A stretch of 64,000 nucleotides of DNA, from NCBI GenBank assembly GCA_036832975.1, contig DAITQM010000005.1:1-64000 (forward strand). Reading direction: 5' to 3'. Made by a program: the position numbers and the translations under genes. The notes under the pieces were generated by a model that searched no databases, was not told the DNA's origin, and saw only the letters and a program-made list of their open reading frames with translations. Positions 32,146-39,711 of this stretch are shown one piece after another; positions within the stretch are counted from its first letter, which is position 1, and the number at the start of each line of letters is the position of its first letter. Source of the stretch: DAITQM01 sp036832975. Its GTDB lineage: Bacteria > Pseudomonadota > Gammaproteobacteria > Xanthomonadales > Wenzhouxiangellaceae.

Positions 32146-33855
32146 TCAGGCCGTGCCATGTTCGAGGTAGCGTTTTCGTTTGTGCGGCCGCAAGGCGTGC
32201 AGGTCGATCAGGATCAGGCCATCGACGCTGTCGGTGAAATCGGGATCGACGCCGAAAGCGAGAAAGCGGGCGCCGCCCGGTTCGCACAGTTCGGTGTACT
32301 GTTTGTACAGCGTCGGCACTCGCGAACCCAGGCGGGCCAGATTTTCTTTCAGCACCTTGAAGCTCGTTTCGGCATCGAGTTCGCCGAAATCCGGGGCGGC
32401 GACGTTGTAGGAAAACGGCTGGCGCGCCGCGGCGAGATTCGGGTCGCCGCCGAAGAAACGGTCGTAGTAGGCGACCAGCCAGTCGCGGACCTGCGGCGGT
32501 TCGGCGCCCGAAATCGATACCGGGCCGAGCACGTAACGGATATCGGGATGGCGCTTGAGGAAGGCGCCGATGCCGTACCACAAATAATCGAGGCTGCGCG
32601 AACCCCAGTAGTGCGGCTGCACGAAACTGCGGCCGAGTTCGACCCCGTGCCGGAGATAAGCCTGCATCTCGGGGGAATAGTTGAATAGCGAGGCGGTATA
32701 AAGGCCGTCCAGACCGTGTTCGGCGAGGACGGCGGTGCAGTGCGCCAAGCGATAGGCGCCGGCGATTTCGAGGTTGTCGTCGTCCCACAGGATCAGGTGG
32801 TCGTAATACAGGTCGAAACGATCAATATCGCGCCGCTTGCCGGTACCTTCGCCGACCGCCCTGAAAGTCTGCTCGCGCAAGCGGCCGATTTCCCGCATCA
32901 GGCAGGAATTCGGCGCCAGTTTTGTGACATGGATCGCTTTACCGTCCTGCGTCAGACCAATGCGCTCGGTGCAGGCCAACTCGCGCACCAGTTGCGCCCG
33001 GTGCTCGGCGGTGGCGACAGTTTGCATGTCGGCTGGCTGGAGGCGGCCGCGGCCGAGCGCGTAGACGCGTTTTTTGAGCTGCCGGGTCAGACCGCGAATT
33101 TCGTCTTCGCCGCAGCTTTTGGGCAGGCAGATCGGGGCCCCGATGCGCACCGGCAGGCGCAGCAGTTTGCGGCGCAGGAACATCTGGCGCGGCAGCATCG
33201 CGGTGCCAAGCGGCGGGGCAAACAGCGAAGCGGCGTAAAACCAGGGCGAATTGTTGGCTTTCAGATGCACCGGTACGATCGGCGCCCCGGTCCGCGCCGC
33301 GAAGCGCACGAAGCCCTCCCGCCAGCGCCGGTCGCGAATGCCGCGCGGCCCGAGGCGCGATACCTCGCCGGCCGGGAAAACGATCACCGCCTGTTCGTTC
33401 TCCAGGGCGCGGATCACTGCCCGGCAGCCGGCGGCGGAGGTTTTGCCGTTGCCCAGCACACGCACTGGTAGAAAAACCTCGCGCAATTGCTCGATGTCGT
33501 AAAGGAATTCGTTGGCCAGAATCTTCACGTCGGGCCGGATCTCGCCGACCAGCTTTAACAGGGCCAGCGAATCGAGGCCGCCGAGCGGGTGGTTGGCGGC
33601 GATCATGACCCGGCCGCGGCTCGGGATATGTTCGCGCTCGATATCGTCCACCAGATAACGGCAGTTGAAATAACGCAGGGCCTCCTCGACCAGCGTCAGG
33701 CCGGTCAGGTGGCCGTATTCGGCCAGAAATTCGTTGGCCCGCGCGATACCCATCCAGCGGCCGAGCCGGCGGCTGAGCGGCCGGGTGATATGCTGGTGGG
33801 GCCCGGTGAACCACGCGGGAAATTGGTTGGCGAGCGATTTTTCGATGTCAAGCAT
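32146..33855 (-). CDS. olsF: Bifunctional acyltransferase, OlsF-like (PlsC plus GNAT)
   Basis: This 569-aa protein fuses a lysophospholipid acyltransferase and a hemolysin-type GNAT acyltransferase. The PlsC-like part lies at about residues 20-260, with the catalytic ANHPLGGLDSL near 82 and FPAGEVSRLGPRG near 165. The GNAT-like part spans about 290-560, with REIGRLREQTFRAVGEG and YWGSRSLDYLWYGIGAFL. In OlsF the two halves make ornithine lipids: one N-acylates ornithine with a beta-hydroxyacyl group and the other adds the second acyl chain. The ATG at 33855 gives a normal N-terminus (MLDIEKSLANQFP). It diverges from the epimerase gene 53 bases away. Confidence 0.8.
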   Translation of the reverse strand: MLDIEKSLANQFPAWFTGPHQHITRPLSRRLGRWMGIARANEFLAEYGHLTGLTLVEEALRYFNCRYLVDDIEREHIPSRGRVMIAANHPLGGLDSLALLKLVGEIRPDVKILANEFLYDIEQLREVFLPVRVLGNGKTSAAGCRAVIRALENEQAVIVFPAGEVSRLGPRGIRDRRWREGFVRFAARTGAPIVPVHLKANNSPWFYAASLFAPPLGTAMLPRQMFLRRKLLRLPVRIGAPICLPKSCGEDEIRGLTRQLKKRVYALGRGRLQPADMQTVATAEHRAQLVRELACTERIGLTQDGKAIHVTKLAPNSCLMREIGRLREQTFRAVGEGTGKRRDIDRFDLYYDHLILWDDDNLEIAGAYRLAHCTAVLAEHGLDGLYTASLFNYSPEMQAYLRHGVELGRSFVQPHYWGSRSLDYLWYGIGAFLKRHPDIRYVLGPVSISGAEPPQVRDWLVAYYDRFFGGDPNLAAARQPFSYNVAAPDFGELDAETSFKVLKENLARLGSRVPTLYKQYTELCEPGGARFLAFGVDPDFTDSVDGLILIDLHALRPHKRKRYLEHGTA

Positions 33856-33908
33856 GCAACTGCGCTCCACAGGAAGACGGATACAGGACGCTTGTGGGAG
33901 GATTATCG

Positions 33909-34727
33909 ATGGACTCTGTTGACGTTTTGATGACACCCGAAACCGGGGCACCATCCTATCATGGACCGCCGCTCCCTGCGCTGACGGGCGCCCAGATGGC
34001 GACGGTCGATGAGCGGGCGATGGCGCGCGGCCTGTCCCTGATGCTGATGATGGAAAACGCCGGATGCCTGGTGGCGCGGGCGGCTCGCCTGTGCCTCGGC
34101 GAGACGAAGGTAACAGGCCGTTCGCCCAGCGCTCGCCCGTCTATCCTCGTTCTGGCCGGGGGCGGTGGCAACGGTGGCGGGGCGCTGGCGGCAGGCCGCC
34201 GGCTCGCCGGCCAGGGTTTTCAGGTGAGCGCGATCAGCAGTGTGGTGAAATCGCGACTGATCACGCCGACTCGCCGCCAATGGCGGTTGTTCACGGCGGT
34301 GACCGGCCAGCCGTTCATGGACTCTCGGGGGATATTGGAAGGTGGCGGCCATCACCGCCTGCCGGCCGCCGCGCTGATGATCGACGGCCTGCTCGGCTAC
34401 AGCCTGCAAGGAGCACCGCACGGCGCGGCAGCCGAACTGATTGCTGCCGCGAATCGCCATCCGGCCCCGGTGCTTGCCGTCGATCTGCCGTCGGGACTCG
34501 ATCCGGACCTCGGGACGGTGCGTGGCGAGGCGATCGAAGCGGTGATGACGCTGACGCTGGTGCTGCCCAAATGCGGGCTCTTCGGTCCGGATGGCCGGCG
34601 GCTCGCCGGCCGGGTGCTGCTCGGCGATATCGGCATCTCGCCAGCTTGGGTTGCCGCGGCGGTGCCGGGGTTGGTGGCCGGGGAGTGGTACCGCGGCGGG
34701 GATTTGCAGCGCCTGCCGGCGCCGTGA
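33909..34727 (+). CDS. NAD(P)H-hydrate epimerase domain protein (YjeF_N)
   Basis: This 272-aa protein matches the YjeF N-terminal domain, which epimerises damaged NAD(P)HX for repair. It contains LTGAQMATVDERAMARG, LMMENAGCLVARAA, ILVLAGGGGNGGGAL, MIDGLLGYSLQG and AVDLPSGLDPDLG. The usual NNGGDG loop reads GNGGGA, so the conserved Asp there is missing. The C-terminal ADP-dependent dehydratase domain found in bacterial Nnr fusions is absent and must be encoded elsewhere if used. GGGAGG lies seven bases before the ATG at 33909. A strong hairpin follows the stop. Confidence 0.8.
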   Translation: MDSVDVLMTPETGAPSYHGPPLPALTGAQMATVDERAMARGLSLMLMMENAGCLVARAARLCLGETKVTGRSPSARPSILVLAGGGGNGGGALAAGRRLAGQGFQVSAISSVVKSRLITPTRRQWRLFTAVTGQPFMDSRGILEGGGHHRLPAAALMIDGLLGYSLQGAPHGAAAELIAAANRHPAPVLAVDLPSGLDPDLGTVRGEAIEAVMTLTLVLPKCGLFGPDGRRLAGRVLLGDIGISPAWVAAAVPGLVAGEWYRGGDLQRLPAP

Positions 34728-34731
34728 GAAA

Positions 34732-34766
34732 GCGCGGATCCGTAAAGGATCCGCGCCCGGGTCGTT
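34732..34766 (+). terminator. Intrinsic terminator after the epimerase gene
   Basis: GCGCGGATCC (34732-34741) pairs perfectly with GGATCCGCGC (34747-34756) around the loop GTAAA. The sequence CCGGGTCGTTTTTC follows, giving a short U-run. It sits five bases after the stop at 34727 and before the convergent membrane-protein gene. Confidence 0.65.
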
Positions 34767-34776
34767 TTTCGTTGTT

Positions 34777-35226
34777 TCAAACTCCGGCGAAGCGCTCCGT
34801 CGCCCAGCCCATCACTGCGGCGCTGAGCGAAGTCAGGACGATGCCCTCGATCGCCCAATAAATCCAGACGAGCCCCGGCAGGTTGAAGACGCCGTACATG
34901 GTGGCGTAGAGGGCGGCAACGAAAATGCCGAACGCCACCCCGAACCACAAGCCGCGCTGCCAGCCGGGACCGACCAGCGCTTTGCCGAACGTGCTGTACA
35001 AGGCGGCGAAAATCAACGACAGGATCAGACCGGTGGTGATCCACAGCGGCATCAACGCCGCCATGTCCGGCGGCACGGCCATCAGTTCGGGCCGCCAGAA
35101 TGTCGCTGTCGCTTTGTAGGTTTCGGCGAGCACGCCCTCGTGAATGATCATGCCGCTCGCCATGCCGAGCAGGAAGGTCACGATGTAATAAACGAGACCC
35201 CCGATAACGATCGCTTTGAAGTTCAT
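34777..35226 (-). CDS. Small integral membrane protein with four predicted segments
   Basis: No named family is recognised in this 149-aa protein. Hydropathy suggests four membrane helices: AIVIGGLVYYIVTFLLGMASG (residues 4-24), LMPLWITTGLILSLIFAALY, GLWFGVAFGIFVAALYATMYG, and a last one near VWIYWAIEGIVLTSLSAAVMG. The ATG at 35226 has AGGGGGC upstream. It lies 69 bases downstream of the ABC permease on the same strand and may be the last gene of that GntR-controlled operon. Confidence 0.65.
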   Translation of the reverse strand: MNFKAIVIGGLVYYIVTFLLGMASGMIIHEGVLAETYKATATFWRPELMAVPPDMAALMPLWITTGLILSLIFAALYSTFGKALVGPGWQRGLWFGVAFGIFVAALYATMYGVFNLPGLVWIYWAIEGIVLTSLSAAVMGWATERFAGV

Positions 35227-35295
35227 GATGAATGCCCCCTGATAGGCGATGTGCCGGATGGCACGGGGCAATACTACCGCGATTGTTGGGGGTTG

Positions 35296-36306
35296 TCACT
35301 GGTCGGTCGCCCGCCGGCGGAAGCCGATCGCGGCGGCGGTCAGCATGGCGGCGATCAGCACGCCGGTCCATAGTTGCGGGTTGAGAAAGTGGTCGGCGAG
35401 ATAACCGAAGTTGAGCAGCACGTCCTCGAGAGGCCGGCTTTCGCCGCTGCCGGGGACTCCGAACATCACTTCCTTGCCGTCGATGGTGGCCCTGAGAGTC
35501 AAAGGCAGTACGCCTTCGGTCAGCCGCCCGCCGATCCAGGTCAGCACCGTATCGCCTTTGAAATCGAAGCGCTGCAGGATATTCAGATAACTTTGCACCC
35601 AGCCGATCACAAGCGGTATGCCCACCGCGAAAAGCAGCGGTAACCGGGGTGCGAAGGACGAGACCAGCAGCAACCAGGCAAAGATCGGCGACAGCCAGAG
35701 CGCTTGCAAAAACAGCGCCGCCAGGTAGAGCCCCCAGTGGGTGAAAAGATGGGTCGGGCCGAACACCGTGCTCCAGACGCCAGCCCCGGCGGCCAGAGCG
35801 TAGCCGCCGGCGACCAGCAGAACGATGAGCTGGGTGACGGCGGTGGCCGCCAGGAAGAGCAATGGCAGCCAGATCATCGCCGCCGCCAGCTTGCTGCCCA
35901 CCGTCAGCGCGTCGCTGACCGGCAGCGATTTCCAGAACAGGATGCTGCGGTCCTTGCGGTCGTCGTACAGGGCGCCGAGCAGATAAAACACCGTAACGAA
36001 GAAAAGCACGATATTGAACGGCACCTGGATGGCGAGCAGACCCATCGCGAGGGCTTTGGTCTTGTCGGCGGCGGAGTGACCGGCGAACTGGCGGATGGCG
36101 TCCATCGTGCCCAGGTGAGAGGTGTCGAAGCGCTCGATAAAGATCAACCCCATGACCAGCATGGCCAGGATAATGGCGCCGAAGACGACCGGTGTCCAGA
36201 TGAAGCTGATCCGGTTTTCCCACGTCTCGCGGCGCACCAGCATCCACAACGAAGACAGCAGACGGCTGGGCGGCGGCAAAGCGGGTGAGGTGGCGGTGTG
36301 GTTCAT
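35296..36306 (-). CDS. ABC-2 type transporter permease
   Basis: This 336-aa inner-membrane permease has about six membrane segments. The first follows RLLSSLWMLVRRETWENRIS near residue 15, and a large loop separates segments one and two. Its ATPase is encoded directly upstream with a four-base overlap. The GntR-ATPase-permease order resembles the Bacillus ytr-type systems, whose substrates are not well defined. A Bac A-, lantibiotic- or cell-envelope-stress role is possible but unproven. Confidence 0.85.
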   Translation of the reverse strand: MNHTATSPALPPPSRLLSSLWMLVRRETWENRISFIWTPVVFGAIILAMLVMGLIFIERFDTSHLGTMDAIRQFAGHSAADKTKALAMGLLAIQVPFNIVLFFVTVFYLLGALYDDRKDRSILFWKSLPVSDALTVGSKLAAAMIWLPLLFLAATAVTQLIVLLVAGGYALAAGAGVWSTVFGPTHLFTHWGLYLAALFLQALWLSPIFAWLLLVSSFAPRLPLLFAVGIPLVIGWVQSYLNILQRFDFKGDTVLTWIGGRLTEGVLPLTLRATIDGKEVMFGVPGSGESRPLEDVLLNFGYLADHFLNPQLWTGVLIAAMLTAAAIGFRRRATDQ

Positions 36307-37163
36307 GGGGCGCTATCACTCATCAGGGCGACGAATAAATCGGCGATGCCGGGCGTGCGCACTTCGCCGAGCGCGGCCAGGCGTTCGCGCGGCACGCCAG
36401 CGTAGAGCAGCACATGCCGGCCGAACAGGCTGCGCTCGGCGCGCGGCTCGAGGGCGCGCGCCGCGGCCAGATTTTCGGGACCGGTGAGCAGTTCGCAGTA
36501 GTGCGCGTGCAGCGCTTCCATCGTGCTGTCCAGCACGATTTTGCCGTGCTGGATAAAAAGCAGGTCGGTGAGAATGTGTTCGACCTCTTCGACCTGGTGC
36601 GTGGTGATCAGAATCGTCCGTTCGCCGTCGAAATAATCGTTCAGCAATTGGCTGTAGAAGCGTTTGCGATACAGAATGTCGAGGCCGAGCGTCGGTTCGT
36701 CGAGGATCAAGAGGCGGGCGTCGATGGCCATGATCAAGGCCAAGTGTAGTTGGACGATCATCCCCTTGGACAGACTTTTCACTCGGGCGCCGCGGTCGAT
36801 CTCGGTGGCTTCGAGAAATCGTTCGCAGCGCCGGCGGTCGAAACGGGGGTGCAGGCCGGCGACAAGTTCAAGTAATTGCGCGACTCGGATCCAACGCGGC
36901 AGCACTGCGACGTCGGCGATGAACGACACCGCTTCCATCATCCGCCGGCGCTGCCGTTGCGGGTGCAGACCGAGCACTTGCAGTTCGCCTTCGAACGGCG
37001 TCATACCGAGGATGGCCTTCAGACAAGTCGTCTTGCCGGCGCCGTTCGGGCCGATCAGGCCGACAATGCGCCCCTTGGGGATGTTTAAAGCGACGTGGTC
37101 CAGCGCTCGTTTGGCGCCGTAACGTTTGGTCAGCCCTTGCGCGGTCAGCAAAATCTCAGTCAT
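36303..37163 (-). CDS. ABC transporter ATPase
   Basis: This 286-aa ATPase carries the Walker A GPNGAGKTT near residues 39-47, the Q-loop VSFIADVAVLP, the signature variant LSKGMIVQLHLALIMA, and the Walker B LLILDEPTLGLD. The H-switch is in ITTHQVEEVEH. The signature reads LSKGM rather than LSGGQ, as in YtrB-like and other ABC-2 exporters. It overlaps the GntR gene by eight bases and the permease by four, so regulator, ATPase and permease are translated as a unit. Confidence 0.92.
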   Translation of the reverse strand: MTEILLTAQGLTKRYGAKRALDHVALNIPKGRIVGLIGPNGAGKTTCLKAILGMTPFEGELQVLGLHPQRQRRRMMEAVSFIADVAVLPRWIRVAQLLELVAGLHPRFDRRRCERFLEATEIDRGARVKSLSKGMIVQLHLALIMAIDARLLILDEPTLGLDILYRKRFYSQLLNDYFDGERTILITTHQVEEVEHILTDLLFIQHGKIVLDSTMEALHAHYCELLTGPENLAAARALEPRAERSLFGRHVLLYAGVPRERLAALGEVRTPGIADLFVALMSDSAP

Positions 37164-37548
37164 TGGAAGGCTCCGGATCGGCCGTAGCAGGAGAATCGAG
37201 GTGGGCGAGCAGGTGGCGTGGATCGAGAGCGAGGCGCCGGATGCGGCGCACGATGCGCGGCCATTCCTGGCTCAGAAACTGCTCGCGTTCACGGGCCAGC
37301 AGCATGGTGCGGGCGCCGCTTCTGACATACATCCCGACGCCGCGCCTTTTTTCGATCAGATCTTCATCGGCCAGCATCTGATACGCCCGGGAAACGGTCA
37401 GCGGATTGAGTTGGAGTTCGACCGCCAGAGAGCGCACCGAGGGCAGGGCATCCCCTTCGGCCAGGCTGCCGTCGAGGATGCGCTTGATCGTCAGCTCGCG
37501 CAGTTGCAGATAGATCGGCTGGGTATCGTCCCAGCGTTCGGTCATCAT
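37156..37548 (-). CDS. GntR-family regulator, YtrA subfamily
   Basis: This short GntR regulator (130 aa) has the winged helix at residues 10-75, with IYLQLRELTIKRILDGSLAEGDALPSVRSLA and LNPLTVSRAYQMLADEDLIEKRRGVGMYV. Only a small C-terminal tail follows, as in YtrA-type proteins that control ABC transporters. It lies between a small membrane protein gene and the ATPase, each overlapping by a few bases. The operon promoter contains a dyad (37837-37858) suited to its binding, which suggests autorepression. Confidence 0.9.
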   Translation of the reverse strand: MMTERWDDTQPIYLQLRELTIKRILDGSLAEGDALPSVRSLAVELQLNPLTVSRAYQMLADEDLIEKRRGVGMYVRSGARTMLLAREREQFLSQEWPRIVRRIRRLALDPRHLLAHLDSPATADPEPSND

Positions 37549-37763
37549 TCGCTGCTCGGGCGCAGCAACAACAACAGGCCGAGATCGAGCACGGCGCCGC
37601 CCGTTTCACGGACGGTGGCGGCCGCCGCCTCGGTTTTGGCCTGCTGCGCTTCGGCGAGCGCGTCCCAATCCGGGGCCAGGAAGTAGCTGGCGGCCGCCAA
37701 CAACGCCGCGATCATCGCCAGCGTATTCGGAATATGGACGAAATTGAAATACCGGGTTGTCAT
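37545..37763 (-). CDS. Small membrane protein heading the ABC operon
   Basis: This 72-aa protein of unknown function has one or two hydrophobic stretches: IPNTLAMIAALLAAASYFLAP near residue 11 and a C-terminal LDLGLLLLLRP. The middle is Ala/Gln/Glu rich (ALAEAQQAKTEAAAA). The ATG at 37763 has GGTGA seven bases before it. The stop overlaps the GntR start (ATGA), so it belongs to the same operon. It may be an accessory membrane subunit of the transporter. Confidence 0.65.
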   Translation of the reverse strand: MTTRYFNFVHIPNTLAMIAALLAAASYFLAPDWDALAEAQQAKTEAAAATVRETGGAVLDLGLLLLLRPSSE

Positions 37764-37836
37764 CGGAGTCACCTGATCGGTTTCACCTTGGGTTGTCTGA
37801 CAGTACCGGCCCGCTGGGCCGTGTATTGATGTCTTG

Positions 37837-37872
37837 GTGTACTACCATACCAGCACACATAGCGCTTGTCAA
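37837..37872 (-). promoter_or_regulatory. Promoter and operator of the GntR-ABC operon
   Basis: On the minus strand, TTGACA (37867-37872) is followed after 17 bases by TATGGT (37844-37849). An imperfect dyad GTGTACTAC-CATA-CCAGCACAC (37837-37858) covers the -10. The outer bases GTGT/ACAC are symmetric. This is a strong promoter with a likely GntR operator that would block RNA polymerase. Confidence 0.65.
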
Positions 37873-37915
37873 GCCCCAGGCAAAGACTTTTTTGGGTGGG
37901 GGAGCGGCATCCGGA

Positions 37916-37958
37916 TTGACAGGGGTGTCGTCTTCGGTTTTAATTGACCGGCCGGTCA
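37916..37958 (+). promoter_or_regulatory. Promoter and operator of the TetR-RND operon
   Basis: TTGACA (37916-37921), 17 bases, and TTTAAT (37939-37944) form a good promoter. Immediately after the -10 lies the perfect 14-bp palindrome TGACCGGCCGGTCA (37945-37958), a typical TetR-type operator. The regulator starts at 37985, so it probably represses its own operon. Confidence 0.7.
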
Positions 37959-37984
37959 GTCAGTAATGAATTCGGTGAAGGCTC

Positions 37985-38617
37985 ATGAGCGAAACAGATT
38001 CATCGCCCAAAACACGCGATGCCGAGCAAAGCCGCGGTCGCATTCTTGATGCGGCAGAAGCGTTGTTTTTGTCCGACGGTTTCAGCCGGACCGCGCTGAG
38101 CCGGGTTGCGGTGCGGGCCGATGTTCCCAAGAGCTTGATTTTCCATTATTTTCCGACCAAGCAGGCGCTTTGGGAAGCGGTCAAACTCCGGCGCTTGCAG
38201 GGGTTCGTTTCACGCCAGCGCGAAGGGTTTCGCCGCGGACCGGTGACCGTCGAGGAACTGGTCGCCGCGATCCGCGATTATTTCGACTTGCTGCGCGACG
38301 ACCCGGCATTCATCCAGCTCTGTGCCCGCGCCGGGCTTGAGCCGGGCCTGAACTGTGCCCGTTTCGATCCGGAGTTGATCGGGCCTTTTATCGCCCGGCT
38401 GGAAGAGGCGGCGGCGCGCGGCCTGTTGCGGCCAGGTATCCAGCCGGTGTATCTGCTGGCCCTGATCATTGCCGCCGTGACGCAATGGTTCGAGGCGCGC
38501 GATGATTTCGCCAACTGGCCCGGGATGCCGGAGAAAACCGCAGCCGACCCGGCTTATCTTGAAACCATCATCGAGGTGCTGCTTTACGGCACGCTCGACA
38601 GCGGCGCGGCGCGGTGA
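37985..38617 (+). CDS. TetR-family transcriptional regulator
   Basis: This 210-aa repressor has the N-terminal TetR helix-turn-helix at residues 12-62 (GRILDAAEALFLSDGFSRTALSRVAVRADV, then KSLIFHYFPTKQALWEAV). The C-terminal ligand-binding domain is helical. It overlaps the efflux adaptor gene by one base and sits behind a promoter with a palindromic operator. It is therefore likely a ligand-responsive repressor of the RND pump that follows. Confidence 0.93.
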   Translation: MSETDSSPKTRDAEQSRGRILDAAEALFLSDGFSRTALSRVAVRADVPKSLIFHYFPTKQALWEAVKLRRLQGFVSRQREGFRRGPVTVEELVAAIRDYFDLLRDDPAFIQLCARAGLEPGLNCARFDPELIGPFIARLEEAAARGLLRPGIQPVYLLALIIAAVTQWFEARDDFANWPGMPEKTAADPAYLETIIEVLLYGTLDSGAAR

Positions 38618-39708
38618 TGCCGCCCGTCAATCTGTTGCCGTGCCGCCTGGCCATCGCTCTTCTGCCGATTCCCCTGCTGCTGGGGGCTTGCGGGCGGGGG
38701 GCGCCGGAACCGGCGGCACCGCCACCGGCGGTCAAAGTGGCGGCGGTGAGCGCCGAGCCGCTGTATCGCGAGTACCGGGTCTCCGGCACGTTGCGCGCCC
38801 GCCGGCGGGCCGGGGTCGCGGCACAGACCAGCGGCGTGATCGCCGAACGGCTGGTCGAGATTGGGCATCGCGTCACGGCCGGGCAATTGCTCGCGGTTTT
38901 GCGTAACCCACGTTTGCACCCCGAGCAGCAAGCGGCGCTCGCCGCGCTCGTTGAAGCCAGGGCGCGCCGCGATCAGGCGGCCCGTGACCTCGAGCGGCTG
39001 GCCGAACTGCGCTTGAAAGACGCGGTCGGCGAGGAGGCGCGGGAGCAGAAAGCGGCCGAACTCGAAGCCGACGAGGCGGCACTGGCCCGTGCCAGGGCGG
39101 AACTCGAAAGCCTTTCCGGGGTGCTCGCCGAGGCGGAGCTGCGGGCGCCGTTCGCCGGCCTGGTCACCGCCGTGTACCGCGAACCGGGAGAATATCTGGC
39201 GGCTGGCGAGGCGGCCTTGACAATTGTCGACCCCTCTGAACTGGAATTGCCGCTCGAAGTGCCGGCCTGGCTGGCGGCGCTCGAACCCGGCGCTGCTATC
39301 GAAGTGTCGCTTGTCGAACCGGGGGGCGCCGGCGCGCGGCTCACGGCGCGCCTCGATCGCAAAGCGGTCGCCGGCGACGACAGCAGCGGCTTGATACCGC
39401 TGGTGTTGGCGTTGCCGGGAGAGCCGCCGTTGATCCCCGGCCTGCGGGCCGATGCCTGGTTACCGTGGCACAGCGCGGCGCCGGTGCTGCTGGCGCCGCT
39501 GGACGCGGTGCTCGACGCCACCGGCGATCGGGCGCATGTGCTCAGAGTGGTCGATGGCCGGCTCGACCGGGTGGCGGTGACGATCAACGGTTTCAGCGGC
39601 GAGCGCGTCGCGTTCGACGCGCCACTCGCCCCCGGCGACCTGCTCGCGGTGGCCGGACACGAATCACTGGGCGACGGCGATGCCGTCGCCGTGGTGGCCG
39701 CCGAGTAA
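38617..39708 (+). CDS. RND efflux periplasmic adaptor, lipoprotein
   Basis: This 363-aa membrane-fusion protein has a lipoprotein signal (AIALLPIPLLLGAC then GRGAPEP). A lipoyl/hairpin domain follows, with a coiled coil over about residues 105-165 (ARRDQAARDLERLAELRLKD part). The barrel contains ELRAPFAGLVTAVYREPGEY. It bridges the RND pump to an outer-membrane factor, which is not encoded nearby and would have to be supplied from elsewhere. The ATG at 38617 shares its A with the TetR stop codon. Confidence 0.9.
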   Translation: MPPVNLLPCRLAIALLPIPLLLGACGRGAPEPAAPPPAVKVAAVSAEPLYREYRVSGTLRARRRAGVAAQTSGVIAERLVEIGHRVTAGQLLAVLRNPRLHPEQQAALAALVEARARRDQAARDLERLAELRLKDAVGEEAREQKAAELEADEAALARARAELESLSGVLAEAELRAPFAGLVTAVYREPGEYLAAGEAALTIVDPSELELPLEVPAWLAALEPGAAIEVSLVEPGGAGARLTARLDRKAVAGDDSSGLIPLVLALPGEPPLIPGLRADAWLPWHSAAPVLLAPLDAVLDATGDRAHVLRVVDGRLDRVAVTINGFSGERVAFDAPLAPGDLLAVAGHESLGDGDAVAVVAAE

Positions 39709-39711
39709 GCG

